Shown here piece by piece: positions 47,433 to 58,525 of a stretch of 64,000 bases of DNA. Below the pieces are notes generated by a model. The model was not told the DNA's origin and did no database searches. It saw only the letters and a list, made by a program, of their open reading frames with translations. Every line of letters starts with the position of its first letter. The first letter of the stretch is position 1. This stretch comes from Monodelphis domestica. Taxonomy: Eukaryota; Chordata; Mammalia; Didelphimorphia; Didelphidae. A program made the position numbers and the translations under genes. The stretch covers positions 345,431,850-345,495,849 of the forward strand of contig NC_077230.1 in assembly GCF_027887165.1 (NCBI RefSeq), read 5' to 3'.

Positions 47433-49309
47433 TTTCCCTGCTTTCATGGAATTTACCTTCTTATGTGGAAAGAACGAGTATATAATTAACAATTAAAAAA
47501 GGAGAACAATGACCTTAAAAAGGAAAAAAAAAGGAATATTCTCATTTTTGCTTCTTAGAGTCCCTGGTTTCTATCAGGACTCAGCTCCTTCTTGACATTT
47601 TTCTTGGTCTCCTCATTTGAAAGTTCTCCCTGTCTCTCTCTCTCTCTCTCCCTGTCCTCGAGTTATCTAGATTGTTTAGAGGAGTATTTGAAACAGCCAT
47701 CCTTTATTTTTTTAGTACATTTTTTGTCTCTTTACTTTTCATCTCCCGCAGGAGATAGGAGCTCCCTGATATCAGGGACGTCTGTAACATCCTCGACGTT
47801 TTGCCTTTGCTTCCCTTAGAAGCCTGTAAGGGATTGGCTGTGTGACTGAACAAGTCACTTGGTCTCTCCGTGTTTTAGGAAACTCTCTAAGACTCTTAAG
47901 TTGCAGACAAGGTGTTAAGCTACATTGGCGGAGGCATTTCCCTTACCCTGAGTTCCTAATACCTGGCATGTAGATGCAACCTAGTGTTTTGCTTTGTTTT
48001 GTTTTTTTAACAACAGAAACAAAACTTTATGCACCTGTTGGGGAAAAATACATTTTAAAATTTTGTAGAAGCATGTTTCAGATGTCTCTTAAAATCCTCC
48101 TTAGCCCATGCTTGATATTCAGAGTTCGTGTACATGGATGCCTTTTCATTAACGAAAGCAGGGAGATAAGTTAGAAAGCTGTTAGCATCAATGAATCTCC
48201 CTACCTGAAGGAGAATTCCATCTACAACATGCCTTACAAGTCATCATCCAGCCTAAGAAGACATGAAGGCCTCAATGGTGTTGGTTACCAAAAATAAAAA
48301 AGGGATGGATTTGGAGTGAGAAGATCTGAGTTTGAATCTTGGCTCTGTCACATACTATCTCTGTGACCTTGGGAAAATCACTTAATCCATCTGGCCTCAG
48401 TTTCCTTACCTGTAAAATGAAGGGATTTGACTAAATGGGCTCTAAGGTTCCTTCTAACTCTAAATCTATGATCTTATACACTTCCCTAAATTCACCTACA
48501 TAAATTCAAGCTCCATTAAAAGCAGACGAAATTCCCACTAAAGACAAAGAGACAGATTGTCTCATTACATGTGGAATGACAAGTGACCGCACCGGGAGGT
48601 GCATTACTCTGTATTTGAAGGACCAAGCAGGTGCCAGAAACAGATAGAAAGGACCATGGGAGTTCCAAGTAAAAGAGACCACTAGCCTAGGAGATTGGAG
48701 ACTAAGGATAATAATAATAATAAGGATCAGGACTCAGTGACTTTGGCTGTGGGAACTTGGGCAAGTCATTTCCCCCCTCACCAGAGCCTTTCTCATCAGC
48801 AAATTGAGAGCGTTGGGCCAGATGACTTCACATAAAACAGGGGCAGTGTTTTTCTGCTTGGTCCCAGAGAGCCTGAGAGAGGCAGTTTTAGGCTTAGTTT
48901 AAAGGAAAACCTTCTAGTCATCAGAGATGACCAGTGAAATGGGAGATAGAGTTACTTGTCCCTGGGAGGTCTTTATTTGGTTGTCAAGGATAAGGCTATG
49001 ATTTAGAGCTAGAAAGAACTCTGAAGAAGAGAATACAGAATGTTAGACCTAGGAGAGACTTTAGAGAAGATCTGTTCTAACCTCTCAAATGGCCAATGAG
49101 TAAACCCAATCTTGAAAATGACTCCCCAAGGTCCTCCAGTCCAGAGCTCTATCCCCTTTGAAATTACCTTGTATTCATTTTTTATATTTTTATGGGTACA
49201 GATTTTCTCTCCTGTTAGAGGGAAGATAACGGTCTCATTTTTCATCTTTGGAGCCATCAAATAGTGCCAAGCACATAATAGAGGAAGGAAAGGGTGGGAG
49301 AGAAGCAAA
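47433..49309. other. CHRDL2 intron 1, MIR fragments and unique sequence
   Basis: A MIR copy lies at about 48300-48475, a (TC)n run at 47634-47652, and an ATA-rich patch at 48708-48722. No gene is recognised. Confidence 0.45.
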
Positions 49310-49445
49310 CATTTATTAAGTATCTACTTTGTGCCAGATACAATGCTAAGTACTTCATACATATTATCTTATTTGATTCTTGCAACCCTGTGAGGTAGGT
49401 ACCATTATTATCCCTATTTTATGGTTAAGGAAACTGAGGCTGATT
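49310..49445 (+). mobile_element. MIR/CORE-type SINE, 5' part
   Basis: 'tatctactttgtgccagata', 'attatcttatttgattctt' and 'aaggaaactgaggct', then interrupted by the minisatellite where the 3' half should be. Confidence 0.7.
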
Positions 49446-49454
49446 CCTTATATG

Positions 49455-50492
49455 GCATTAAAGAGAGAATTTTTATTCAAGTATTGGGTATTAGAGTATT
49501 TTTATTCAAGTAGTGGGCATTAGAGAATTTTTATTCAAGTAGTGGGCATTAGAGAATTTTTATTCATAGTGGGCATTAGAGAATTTTTATTCAAGTAGTG
49601 GGCATTAGAGAATTTTTATTCATAGTGGGCATTTAGAGAATTTTTATTCAAGTAGTGGGCATTAGAGAATTTTTATTCATAGTGGGCATTAGAGAATTTT
49701 TATTCAAGTAGTGGGCATTAGAGAATTTTTATTCATAGTGGGCATTAGAGAATTTTTATTCATAGTGGGCATTAGAGAATTTTTATTCAAGTAGTGGGCA
49801 TTAGAGAATTTTTATTCATAGTGGGCATTAGAGAATTTTTATTCAAGTAGTGGGCATTAGAGAATTTTTATTCATAGTGGGCATTAGAGAATTTTTATTC
49901 ATAGTGGGCATTAGAGAATTTTTATTCAAGTAGTGGGCATTAGAGAATTTTTATTCATAGTGGGCATTAGAGAATTTTTATTCATAGTGGGCATTAGAGA
50001 ATTTTTATTCATAGTGGGCATTAGAGAATTTTTATTCATAGTGGGCATTAGAGAATTTTTATTCATAGTGGGCATTAGAGAATTTCTATTCATAGTGGGC
50101 ATTAGAGAATTTTTATTCATAGTGGGCATTAGAGAATTTTTATTCATAGTGGGCATTAGAGAATTTTTATTCATAGTGGGCATTAGAGAATTTTTATTCA
50201 AGTAGTGGGCATTAGAGAATTTTTATTCATAGTGGGCATTAGAGAATTTTTATTCAAGTAGTGGGCATTAGAGAATTTTTATTCATAGTGGGCATTAGAG
50301 AATTTTTATTCATAGTGGGCATTAGAGAATTTTTATTCATAGTGGGCATTAGAGAATTTTTATTCATAGTGGGCATTAGAGAATTTTTATTCATAGTGGG
50401 CATTAGAGAATCTTTATTCATAGTGGGCATTAGAGAATTTTTATTCAAGTAGTGGGCATTAGAGAATTTTTATTCAAGCATTGGGCATTAGT
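49455..50492. repeat. 27/29-bp minisatellite, ~1.04 kb
   Basis: Roughly 37 head-to-tail units of 'gtgggcattagagaattttta-ttca', in two length classes. The short unit (27 bp) ends '-ttcata', the long one (29 bp) ends '-ttcaagta'. The left part alternates long and short; the right part is mainly runs of short units. Sequence variation is very low, with single substitutions near 50086 and 50412, so the array was recently homogenised. Runs of 27-bp units stay in frame on both strands and give nonapeptide-repeat frames with no biological support. Confidence 0.97.
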
Positions 50493-51206
50493 TGATCTCT
50501 GAAGACTCTTTCAACGTATTTCTAAGGACCCTTCCAAGGAGACGTAGGGTAGCCTAGTGGATTAAGAGTTGAACATGGAGCTAGAAAGACCTCAATTTGA
50601 GCCCTACCCCTGATGTATATTGACTGTGTGACCCTGAGCAAGTCACTTAACCCTATAGCGCCCTAAAAAACTCTCAGTTTACAAGTTGCAGAAGAGGTGC
50701 TTGCTTGCGTTGATGAAGGGTATTCCCTCCACTGGGAGTTCCTCATACCAGTGAAATCAAGGGGCCAGTCCCTATCTCTAAAGTTTCCTCCATGAGCTCC
50801 CAAGTTTTTTGATAAAGATCAGTTTAGCTTAGACCAGTCAGGGAGGGCTCCCTAGAAGAGGTGGGACTCAAGCCGAAGACCTTAGGGAGGGGAGAACCAT
50901 CAATAAGCGTTTATCAATTGCCTACTGTATGCTAGGTTCTAGGTATCCAGACCAAGTCAAAAACAAAGCAATCCCTGCCCTTAAGGAGTCTCCCTTCTCT
51001 TAGGGAAACATTTACAAAGAAGCACACCACAGTACATGCTGCACAGATGCCAAGGGCTTTCTTGTTGGGAAAGGAAGGGAGGAGGGGGGTCAGAAAAGGC
51101 TCTCTGCAGAAGGCACGGCTTTGGCTGGGTTTTGAAGGAAATCCAAGAGGCAGGATGAAGACGTCCTCCTGAGGACGACTAATGTATGGCTGGTTGGTCT
51201 TTCCAG
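50493..51206. other. End of CHRDL2 intron 1
   Basis: A partial tRNA-SINE-like copy lies at about 50545-50665, a short SINE at about 50903-51010, and a MIR-like 'gaaggcacggctttggctggg' remnant near 51110. The last bases form a good acceptor, a T/C-rich 'ggttggtctttccag', ending at 51206. Confidence 0.6.
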
Positions 51207-51319
51207 GCCCTGACATGTTCTGCCTTTTCCACGGGAAGCGATATGCCCTGGGGGAGAGCTGGCATCCCTACTTGGAGCCGCAGGGGCTGATGTACTGTCT
51301 GCGCTGCACCTGTTCGGAG
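51207..51319 (+). CDS. CHRDL2: CHRDL2 exon 2 (start of first VWC domain)
   Basis: A 113-base coding exon bounded by a 'tctttccag' acceptor and a GTAGGT donor at 51320. It enters in phase 1 (two bases complete the split Arg codon from exon 1) and leaves in phase 0. It encodes 37 whole codons beginning PDMFCLFHGKRY and ending CLRCTCSE. This is the first half of the first von Willebrand factor C domain, which in chordin-family proteins contacts BMP ligands. Five Cys are present; the final CxxCxC group is the expected VWC motif. The 'GESWHPYLEPQG' stretch matches human CHRDL2 closely as I recall it, with a change at the residue after 'KRYA'. The remaining domain should start the next exon, which I did not find before 64000. 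Confidence 0.95.
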
Positions 51320-51389
51320 GTAGGTGGGTCCGTCTTCCTCCACTGGGTCCAAAAACATGGCCACTGAGAGTGACCTAAAAATCACCCCA
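51320..51389 (+). other. Start of CHRDL2 intron 2
   Basis: Donor GTAGGT followed by single-copy sequence. Intron 2 is at least 12.7 kb, as it continues to the window end. Confidence 0.8.
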
Positions 51390-51595
51390 GAGGGGCAGCC
51401 GGGTGGCTCAGTGGATTGAGAGCCAGGCCTAGAGACAGGAGGTCCTGGGTTCAAATCTGGCCACAGACATTTCCCAGCTGTGTGACCCTGGGCAAGTCAC
51501 TTACCCCCATTACCTAATCCTTACCACTCTTTGGGCTGGAACCAATACATAGTATTGATTCCAAGATGGAAAGTAAGGGTGTTTTATTTTTTAAG
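51390..51595 (+). mobile_element. tRNA-derived SINE, full length
   Basis: 'ggggcagccgggtggctcag' head, 'gggttcaaatctggc' B-box, 'gcaagtcacttaccccc', 'agtattgattccaagatgg', and a T/A-rich tail followed by a G-run. Confidence 0.92.
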
Positions 51596-51602
51596 GGGGG
51601 GG

Positions 51603-51808
51603 AGGGGCAGCCTGAGTAGCTCAGTGGATTGAGAGCCAGACCTTGAGACAGGAGATCCTGAGTTCAAATCTGGCCTCAGACACTTCTTAGCTATGTGACC
51701 CTGGGCAAGTCACTTGACCCCCATTGCCTAGCCCTTACCACTCTTCAGCCTTGGAACCAATACATAGTATTGATTCTAAGATGGAAGGTAAGGTTTAAAG
51801 AAAAAAAG
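51603..51808 (+). mobile_element. tRNA-derived SINE, full length
   Basis: A second copy in tandem orientation directly after the previous one, with 'ggggcagcctgagtagctcag' head region and an 'aaggtttaaagaaaaaaagg' end. Two close insertions are normal for this family. Confidence 0.92.
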
Positions 51809-52082
51809 GAATTAAATATGAGGTAGTTTGGGAAGAAGGGCAAGGGAGCAGGAAAGAAGATGGTTCTTAAGCTTCATCTTAAAGGAAGAGAGCTACTTTT
51901 AGACAGAGATAAGGAAAGGATGAGGTCCAAGCATAATGAAAAGGCTTGGAGGTGGGAGATTGAGGGCCATGCATAAAGAACCAAGAGAAAGCCAGTTTGG
52001 CTAGACCACATTGTGTGGGAAGTGGTAATGTCCAACAAAGCTGGAATGACACTTTAGAAATCTAATCAAGATCTTAGGTAAA

Positions 52083-52275
52083 GGGCAGCTGGATAGATAG
52101 TGGATAGAGAGCCTGGCCTGGAATGAGGAGGTCCTAGGTTCAAATCTGACCTTAGACACTGTATGATCCTGGACAAGTCACTTTACCTCTATTCCTCAGC
52201 CCTTATCGCCCTTCTGCCTTAGAACCAAAACATAGTATTGATTCTAACCCAAAAGGTAAGGGTTAAAAAGGGGGG
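52083..52275 (+). mobile_element. tRNA-derived SINE
   Basis: 'agggcagctggatagatagt' head, 'aggttcaaatctgacc' B-box, 'gacaagtcactttacc', 'agtattgattctaaccc' and a G-rich end. It has a small deletion before 'tgtatgatcc'. Confidence 0.88.
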
Positions 52276-52413
52276 GGCTTCAGATTCTAAGAGGGATCCA
52301 TGAGGAGTGCAGATTTTTCTTCTGTGTCTGACGTTGGAAGGAAAGAGTGGAATCATGGGGAGGCCAACGTTGGGAAGACTTGAGAAATGGTGGGGAGGAG
52401 CTAAGGTAGTTTG

Positions 52414-52921
52414 ATTTAGACCAAGGGTCCCCAAACTACAGCCTGCAGCCCACATGCTTCCTCCTGCGGCCATGTATCCAGCTCCCCCTGCACTTCCTGA
52501 AGGGGTACCTCTTTCATTGGTGACCAGAGAGAGGAGCTCTGTATGTGGTGGCGCCACAAAGCACGGCATCTCTCTCTTACAGCACTACTTCCGGTGACAT
52601 CATCCTTTGTGTGGCACCTTGTTCTGAGAGTAACTGAATGAGAACGAGGCGCTGCACAAAGGATTATGTGGCTGCACAATGGAAGACGTCAGCATGATGA
52701 GCAACGATGGGGGGAGGGGATTCCCCACTGTATAGTGGTGGCGGTGATGGGCCTGTGCAAGGTGTGACAGGCCCATCACAGCCAGCGCTGCAGCCTCCGC
52801 TATCCCAGACAGCTCTATACAGATTTGTTCATAGTTCATTTTTATAGTCTGGCCCTCCAACGATCTGAGGGACAGTGAACTGGTCCCCTGTGTAAAAGGT
52901 TTGGGGACCCCTGCTTTAGAC
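52414..52921 (+). mobile_element. hAT DNA transposon, OposCharlie-type, second copy
   Basis: A 492-bp element (52422-52913) with termini CAAGGGTCCCCAAACT and GTTTGGGGACCCCTG. The 8-bp flanks atttagac / ctttagac at 52414-52421 and 52914-52921 differ by one base. It shares with the 7471 copy the 'ctctttcattggtg' and 'gcacaaaggattatgtggc'-type blocks and a 'gggcctgtgcaaggtgtgac' block. It lacks the T-rich segment near the 3' end of the longer copy. Confidence 0.88.
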
Positions 52922-54117
52922 GGCGGTGACAGAGCAGCTTAACATTAACAGCAATGATAACTGAGGGGTGCAGATTAGCTCACATACACCATCCTGTTTG
53001 AGGCTCACCGCTGCCCTTGGAGGAGGCAGGAGGTGCAGGAATTATCCTCCTTTGGGGGATGAAGAAGCGAGAATCAGAGACGTTCAGTGACTTGCTTGGG
53101 GTCCTAGCTAATAAGCGGGCACGGGAAGAAGGGGTAGGGATGGGAACATGGTTGGGGAAGAGAGAAGAGAAGACAAAATGCAGAGCAGCCCCTGTGGGGA
53201 GTGAGATTACCAGTGGGCGGTGGTAGGGGTAGGAACATCACTGGGCATCATGGAGGACCAGGGGCAGTTAGGCAGCCTAAAGCGACAGCGGGGAGAATCC
53301 GCTCAGTTTCCTTCTTTTCTCCAGGAACACCGAATGGATCCTAGAGCAGGAAGTAGGCAAATCTGACGATGACAGTTATCTGGGTGTGAGAATCTGCCAT
53401 TAGATCAGAAGGGACTGTCCAGGGAGCAGGAAATTCCAGACTTGTAGCTGGTGAGATCCTGAAGCAACTGATTGCAGGGATCTCGGCTGGGTATGGAAGC
53501 AGGTGAAGCCAAAGTGGGAAAGATGGATGGGGAGAATGGGAATGTTGGGGGTCCGGGGGCTGAAGGCTATGATGAGAGCCAAGAGGGTTTTGGTTTGTTT
53601 TTTTGTGAGTGAATGAGAATGGGAGAGCAGAAGGGCAGGAAGCTGTGGCTGGAGAGAAGCCTTGCACGGGGTGCAATGAGACAGTGCCAAGTGTGTGGCT
53701 GTTGGAGGGGGTGGACTAGGAATTACGAGATCAGATGGTTAGGGTCAGCTGTTACTGAAGCCCCTGAGGATTGCGGCAGGGGATGAAGAGGAACTCTTCT
53801 CTGATCATGAGCTAGGCATGGAAGTCAATGAGGAAGCTGGGAGAATGGCCTGGAGATGACCAGGGTATGGCGGCAGCAAGGAGAGGGAGAACAGATTACA
53901 AGCAGACAAAAGAAGACAGGCTTATTGAAAGCTGGAAGTGGAGGAAAGATCCCAAAGGGGAGTACTAGCGGGAAAGCCAAGAGCTCAGTGACTCGCCTAA
54001 AAATACGTGCCTGGCTAGCCTCAGAGCCAGGAGTGACCCGTGTCTCCAACCTCCATGCTCAGCACTCTTCTCAGTCTACCAGCTGCCGCTAGATCCTGAT
54101 GATGAAGACGATGCTTG
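52922..54117. other. CHRDL2 intron 2, largely unique
   Basis: A MIR trace ('tgaggggtgcagattag', 'cgttcagtgacttgct') is at about 52965-53110. Otherwise single-copy with overlapping frames on both strands (53341-53690) that show no motif. No CHRDL2 exon 3 was found. Confidence 0.45.
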
Positions 54118-54300
54118 GGTAGCACAGCAGAGGAAGCACTGGAAGATCTGAGTGCAGATACAGCCTCCAGATACTTCCCAGCTGTGTGACCTTAAGCAAG
54201 TCATTTAGCCCCAATTGCCCAGCCCTTATTGCTCTTCTGCCTTGGAACCAACACTTAATATCAATTCTAAGGCAGAAGGTAGGGGTTTAAGGGGGGAAAA
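54118..54300 (+). mobile_element. tRNA-derived SINE, diverged
   Basis: Degraded head, then 'cttcccagctgtgtgacc', 'gcaagtcatttagcccc', 'tctgccttggaaccaa' and 'aaggcagaaggtaggggttt'. Confidence 0.75.
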
Positions 54301-54317
54301 TTATTTCTGTTCCTCGT

Positions 54318-54575
54318 GTGTGTTGTTGTTCAGTTGTCTGAATCCTCATGACCCCACTTAGGGTTTCTTGGCAGAGATACTGGAGTGGTTTGCCATTTCC
54401 TTCTCCAGCTCATTTGACAGATAAGGAAACTGAGGCAAACAGGGATAAGTGGCTTGCTAGCATCTTCCTGATTTTATCTCCTGTGCCATCTAGCTGCCTG
54501 TTCCACTTATGTGGCAACTTGGTACTCTTGAGAGTATTCATTCATTCATTCATTCATTCATTCATTCATTTCTAT
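54318..54575 (+). mobile_element. SINE copy and (TTCA)n microsatellite
   Basis: 'gttgttcagttgtctgaat', 'catgaccccacttagggttt', 'gtttgccatttccttctcc' and 'gaggcaaacaggg' form a SINE module repeated at 55265-55510, and in reverse at about 57735-57870. A (TTCA)n run of eight or nine units follows at about 54536-54571. Confidence 0.7.
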
Positions 54576-55264
54576 GGTAATCCTGGGAGGAAGGCAGCTC
54601 AGGGATTGCCAAGATCATTTTATAGATGAGTCTCATACTCTGAGGTTCATGAGTTTGTATTAGTACAGTGGAAAGGTCACTGATTCTGAAGTCTGAGGAT
54701 CTGGGTTCAAATCCACTGTTACTTGAGCCAATCAATAATCTGATGGTTACTACCACAATACTTATGTGATCTTGGACAATCTCTCTGAGTCTTACTAAGT
54801 GACCTTGGATAAATCATTAATCTCCGGAGTCTTAGTCTCCTCTAAAATGAGAGAATGAGGCCAGATGGGCTCTGAAGCCCCTTCTAGCTCTAATTTTAGG
54901 AGCTTATGAGTTAACTAAGATTCAGAAGGAGGGAGGGAGTTGCCCGAGGTCGCATGGTCAATCAATATGCATTTATTAAGACCTTCCTGTGTGCCAAGCC
55001 CAGTTCTAAGCCCTGAGGATACGGAAAGGCACCACCAGAGCCCCCTCCCTCCAGGAGCTCCCACAGCTCATTAGTGACACAGCCCCTAGCTTCTGGTGTA
55101 GGCGTTTTCTTGTTAAAGGCTTTTAATAATTCTGTAGAAAGTCAAATCAAATAAAATCACATCATTCTCCAACCTTGCTCTGGACCGCTCAAGCTCATCG
55201 ATGCACTCCAACTGTACAAATCACAATGCTTCCACACCTACTCATCTGGCACCACTTTGGCCCA
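54576..55264. other. CHRDL2 intron 2, MIR fragments
   Basis: MIR-type copies are at about 54660-54905 and a short SINE at about 54955-55070. No gene. Confidence 0.5.
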
Positions 55265-55510
55265 TTTGTTTTTGTTCAGTCATTTTTCAGTCTTGTCCCA
55301 CTCTTCGTGACCCCATCTGGGGTTTTCTTGGCACAGATCCTGGAGTAGTTTGCCATTTCCATCTCCACTTCATTTTACAAATGAGGAAACTGAGGCAAAC
55401 AGGGTGAAGTGACTTGCCCAGGGTCACATAGCCAGGAAGTGTCTGAGATTACTCAGGCTTCCTGACTTCCTAGCTCTCTATCCATTGTGCCCCTCAGCTG
55501 CCCCCTTTTG
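55265..55510 (+). mobile_element. SINE copy ('gaccccatctggggtttt' module)
   Basis: 'tgttcagtcatttttcagtc', 'ctcttcgtgaccccatctgg', 'gtttgccatttccatctcc', 'aggaaactgaggcaaaca', 'gacttgcccagggtcac' and a terminal 'gtgcccctcagctgcc'. It is more complete than the copy at 54318. Confidence 0.8.
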
Positions 55511-56169
55511 CCCTTATCTTGCCATAAGTCCATCACAGGGCATCTATCCAGTGTGCCAGGGACTGGGCCAGGGGAATTGAGGGGTCTTCCTTTCGGCTCA
55601 CAGGAGGGATCTCAGAGGCCATCAAATCCAAACTCCTTATTTTTCAGATGAGGAAACTCAAGACCAGGAAAATTAAGAAATTTGCCCAAGATCACACACA
55701 AGTGTCAGAGGTCAGATTAACTTGAGCCCAGATTCTCTGACTTTAGAACCTTTTTTTTTTCTTAATAGAGAATCATTGGTCATCTCTCCTTTTTTTTTTT
55801 TAATCTTCCTAGGAATTTGGGGAAGGAAAATTGGCAGGGGTTGGGATGGGCCTGGAGGAGGAAATGCCCCATATGGATATAGATACCCAACTCCTTTTCA
55901 ACTTAGAGTCTTACAGCATTGCCCCGGGGCACTGGAAAGTCAAGGGACTTGCCCAGGGTCACTCAGGGGGTCTGTGTGAAAGGTAGTTCTTAGCTCCAAG
56001 CCTTCCTGATGGGAACACTGGCTCTTTATGCACTCTGCCAGCCTGCTTCTCTCGAAAGGATTTTTTATGATCTCATAAACACCTCTGTTCTTCACAGTTA
56101 TGTTGCTAAAGGAGAATTTTTAAGGCTAAATTTGCTCCTCTGAACAAATGTTTGGCTTTTTTTCCCCCT
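55511..56169. other. CHRDL2 intron 2, MIR traces
   Basis: MIR-type fragments are at about 55610-55750 and 55900-56040, with T-runs at 55750 and 55790. No gene. Confidence 0.45.
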
Positions 56170-56395
56170 AACCTTTTCTTTCTGCCTTAGTATCAATTCT
56201 ATCAAACTAGTTGTAAGCCAGAGACTCTTAGGATCAAATGAAATCAAATCAAAAGGGCAAGGGGCAGGCAAACAGGGTTAAGTGACTTACCCAGGGTCAC
56301 ATAGCTAAGAAGCATCTAAGGCTAGATTTGAACCCAGGTCCTCCCACCTCTAGACCTGGCTCTGTCTCCTGAGCCACCCAGCTGCCTCTGTACTT
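56170..56395 (-). mobile_element. tRNA-derived SINE, minus strand, with insert
   Basis: In plus view it runs 'tttctgccttagtatcaatt', a ~50-base unrelated segment, then 'gttaagtgacttacccaggg', 'gctagatttgaacccagg' and 'ccacccagctgcct'. That is the SINE in reverse, interrupted or rearranged. Confidence 0.75.
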
Positions 56396-56729
56396 CACAG
56401 ATGCATTTTGGAGGAGAGTTTTTAAAGCTACATTTTGTTCTGCTGATCAAATGTTTGGCTTTTTTTTTTTTAAATAACCCATGAACAATAAGCGCAGTGG
56501 GGTCTTGTGTTCTCAGTGCCTTCCAGCCAGGAGTATCTGACAGTAATAATACAGTCTGCTATGGGGCATCAACAAGCATTAATTAAATGCTTCAAATGTG
56601 CAAGGCAAATAATAGCTGACATTTATATAATGCATTGTAGTGGGCCAAGTATATTGCCTCATTCCATCTTCTCAACAATCCCATGAGGACGTTACTCAGA
56701 TGTTATCACCATTTTAAAGGTGAAGACTG
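56396..56729. other. CHRDL2 intron 2, partial duplicate and MIR
   Basis: 'cttcacag-atgcattttgg...aatgtttggctttttt' repeats the segment at about 56093-56165 that precedes the minus SINE, indicating a local duplication. A MIR fragment lies at about 56600-56725. Confidence 0.5.
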
Positions 56730-56935
56730 GAGGCAGCTGGGTGTCTCGATGGATTGAAAGTCAGGTCTAAAAATTGAAAGTCCTGGGTTCAAATCTGACC
56801 TCAGACCCTTCCTATCTGTGTGACCCTGGGCAAGTCACTGAACCCCCATTGCCTAGCCCTGACTGCCCTTCTATCTTTGAACCAATACACAGTATTGATT
56901 CTAAGAGGAAGGTAAGGGTTTAAATAATATTTGGT
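56730..56935 (+). mobile_element. tRNA-derived SINE
   Basis: 'aggcagctgggtgtctcgat' head, 'gggttcaaatctgacc', 'gcaagtcactgaaccccc', 'agtattgattctaagagg' and 'aaggtaagggtttaaa'. Confidence 0.88.
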
Positions 56936-57620
56936 TTGTTTTTTTTTTAATGATGAAGACCTTTGGGTCAGAGAGACCGTGCCAAATTAACTCATAGTCA
57001 CCCAGTTTTGAAGTGTCAGAACCAAGATGGGAAGCCTGGTGCCATGTTCCCTCTCCATTGCCTCAAGGCAGCTCCAGGACTAAGAGAAGCAGCCAAGGTC
57101 CCCCCTCTAAGGAACCAAAGGCATCTTCGGCCACAAAGCAGAGGGATTAGCCCTTGGAGGCTATTGTGTCGACGCCTTCATTTGATTTGATTTTTTCAAT
57201 TTTCCACTTGCAGTTTGTGGATGGCTTTTGTTTTTGCGCTATAAGCTTTTACAGACGATTCCTGCTTTGTGGTAGATCTTGGGAACCAAGTAAAAAGAGT
57301 TAAGGAAAATTAAAAATGCAGCGGCCTCGTCTGAAGGCTCACAGGACATTTTACATCTGGAATGTCCTCCTATGTAAAAAAATAGCCCCCAAAATAGGAA
57401 TCTGTTTTCTCTCCTTCCCATCCTGCACCTGAGAGAATCGAGAATAAAATATACTATCATCCATTACAGAGAGGTTATATAGATTTAGAGTGTGTGTGAG
57501 ACATGGATAGATCTAGATATACACCCATTTATAGATATAGATGTACATGTGTGTACATATATGTATATGTATATACATATATATGCATACTTAATGTGCA
57601 TGTAGATACAGATGTATTTT
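56936..57620. other. CHRDL2 intron 2, no gene; AT-dinucleotide tract
   Basis: Single-copy sequence. About 57480-57610 is a TA/TG/TAGA-rich simple-repeat patch with 'tatatgtatatgtatataca'. A GC-poor segment at 57170-57440 shows no motif. Confidence 0.45.
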
Positions 57621-57629
57621 TTTTTACAA

Positions 57630-57870
57630 AGGACAGCTAAGTGGCATAGTGGATAGAGCACTGGGACTGGAGTCAGGAAGACCCAAGCTTTATTCTGGTC
57701 TTAAGATACTTGGTAGCTGGGTGACCTTAGACAAGTCACTTCACTCTGTCTGCCTCAGTTTCCTCATCTGTAAAATGAGACGGAGAAGGAAATGGCAGAC
57801 ACTCCAGCATCTTTGCCAAGAAAACCCCAAAGGAGGTCACAGTCAGTCTTGACTGAAACAACTGAACCAT
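57630..57870. mobile_element. SINE, head-to-tail fusion of two modules
   Basis: 'acagctaagtggcatagtgg', 'gactggagtcaggaagaccc', 'gacaagtcacttcactctg', 'cctcagtttcctcatctg', then the reverse of the 'gtttgccatttcc...gaggcaaac' module ('ggaaatggcagacactcc', 'ttgccaagaaaaccccaaa'). A composite SINE. Confidence 0.65.
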
Positions 57871-58511
57871 ATTTGTGCTTAGCCATTGGGGGAATTTGTT
57901 TTGTTTGACATTCCCTCATTTTACAGAAGGGGAAACTATGGTGCAATTCAGAATCAGAAAACCTGGGTTCAGATCCTGCCACTTACTGCCTGTGGGATTG
58001 TGGGCAAATCCCTCCCTCTCATCTCGTCCTCAGTTTATTGGTCTATAAAACTAGGGATTTGGACCTGGGTTCCCTTCTTTCAGTTGCCAAAGCTTCTGGC
58101 CTTTTCTCAATTTTTGTCTTGCCTCTGATGCTGTCAGTTCTCTTTTTTCTTGAATTCTGTCTCCTCTCTTGGTTTTTGTGTCCCCTGCTCTCTCCTGGTT
58201 CTCCTCCAACCCAATGATGAGCTCAGAGGTCCCTTTCAGCTCTCGATCTATGATCCTCTGAAATGCTCTGACCTCACCAAGATGGTGACTTACTGAGAGG
58301 TAGGGGGATGGATGTTATAATCAGGGAGCACCCCCCCCCTAACTGGCAGAGCACTTTGGCCCCCTGCAGGAAAGCTGCTGTACCGAAGCTTGAAATGTCT
58401 CTTGGCCCTAAGCCAAACCCATTTGTGACATAATTCCTGATGGTGTAATAGGCCCTGCTGTCTCTGTTCTCAGGGAGGAGGGAGTGGGTGGATGGATGGA
58501 TGGGTGGGGGG
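57871..58511. other. CHRDL2 intron 2, MIR fragment then unique
   Basis: A MIR-type copy is at about 57915-58075. From about 58370 onward the sequence is GC-rich, not repeat-like and may be conserved. No exon was recognised. Confidence 0.4.
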
Positions 58512-58525
58512 TGCTGACGTCAGCT
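58512..58525. promoter_or_regulatory. Near-perfect CRE-type Maf recognition element
   Basis: TGCTGACGTCAGCT matches 13 of 14 positions of the palindromic C-MARE consensus TGCTGACGTCAGCA and contains a full CRE core TGACGTCA. It lies in a ~300-bp GC-rich, non-repeat stretch. Candidate sites for large or small Maf and CREB/ATF factors; function is inference. Confidence 0.5.

Noticed and set aside
49926..50452. Nonapeptide-repeat proteins on both strands of the minisatellite
   Set aside because: A 27-bp unit without stops is open in a fixed frame by arithmetic. The frames break wherever a 29-bp unit occurs, and there is no start or promoter context.
49455..50492. CRISPR array
   Set aside because: Units are directly contiguous with no unique spacers, and the host is a vertebrate.
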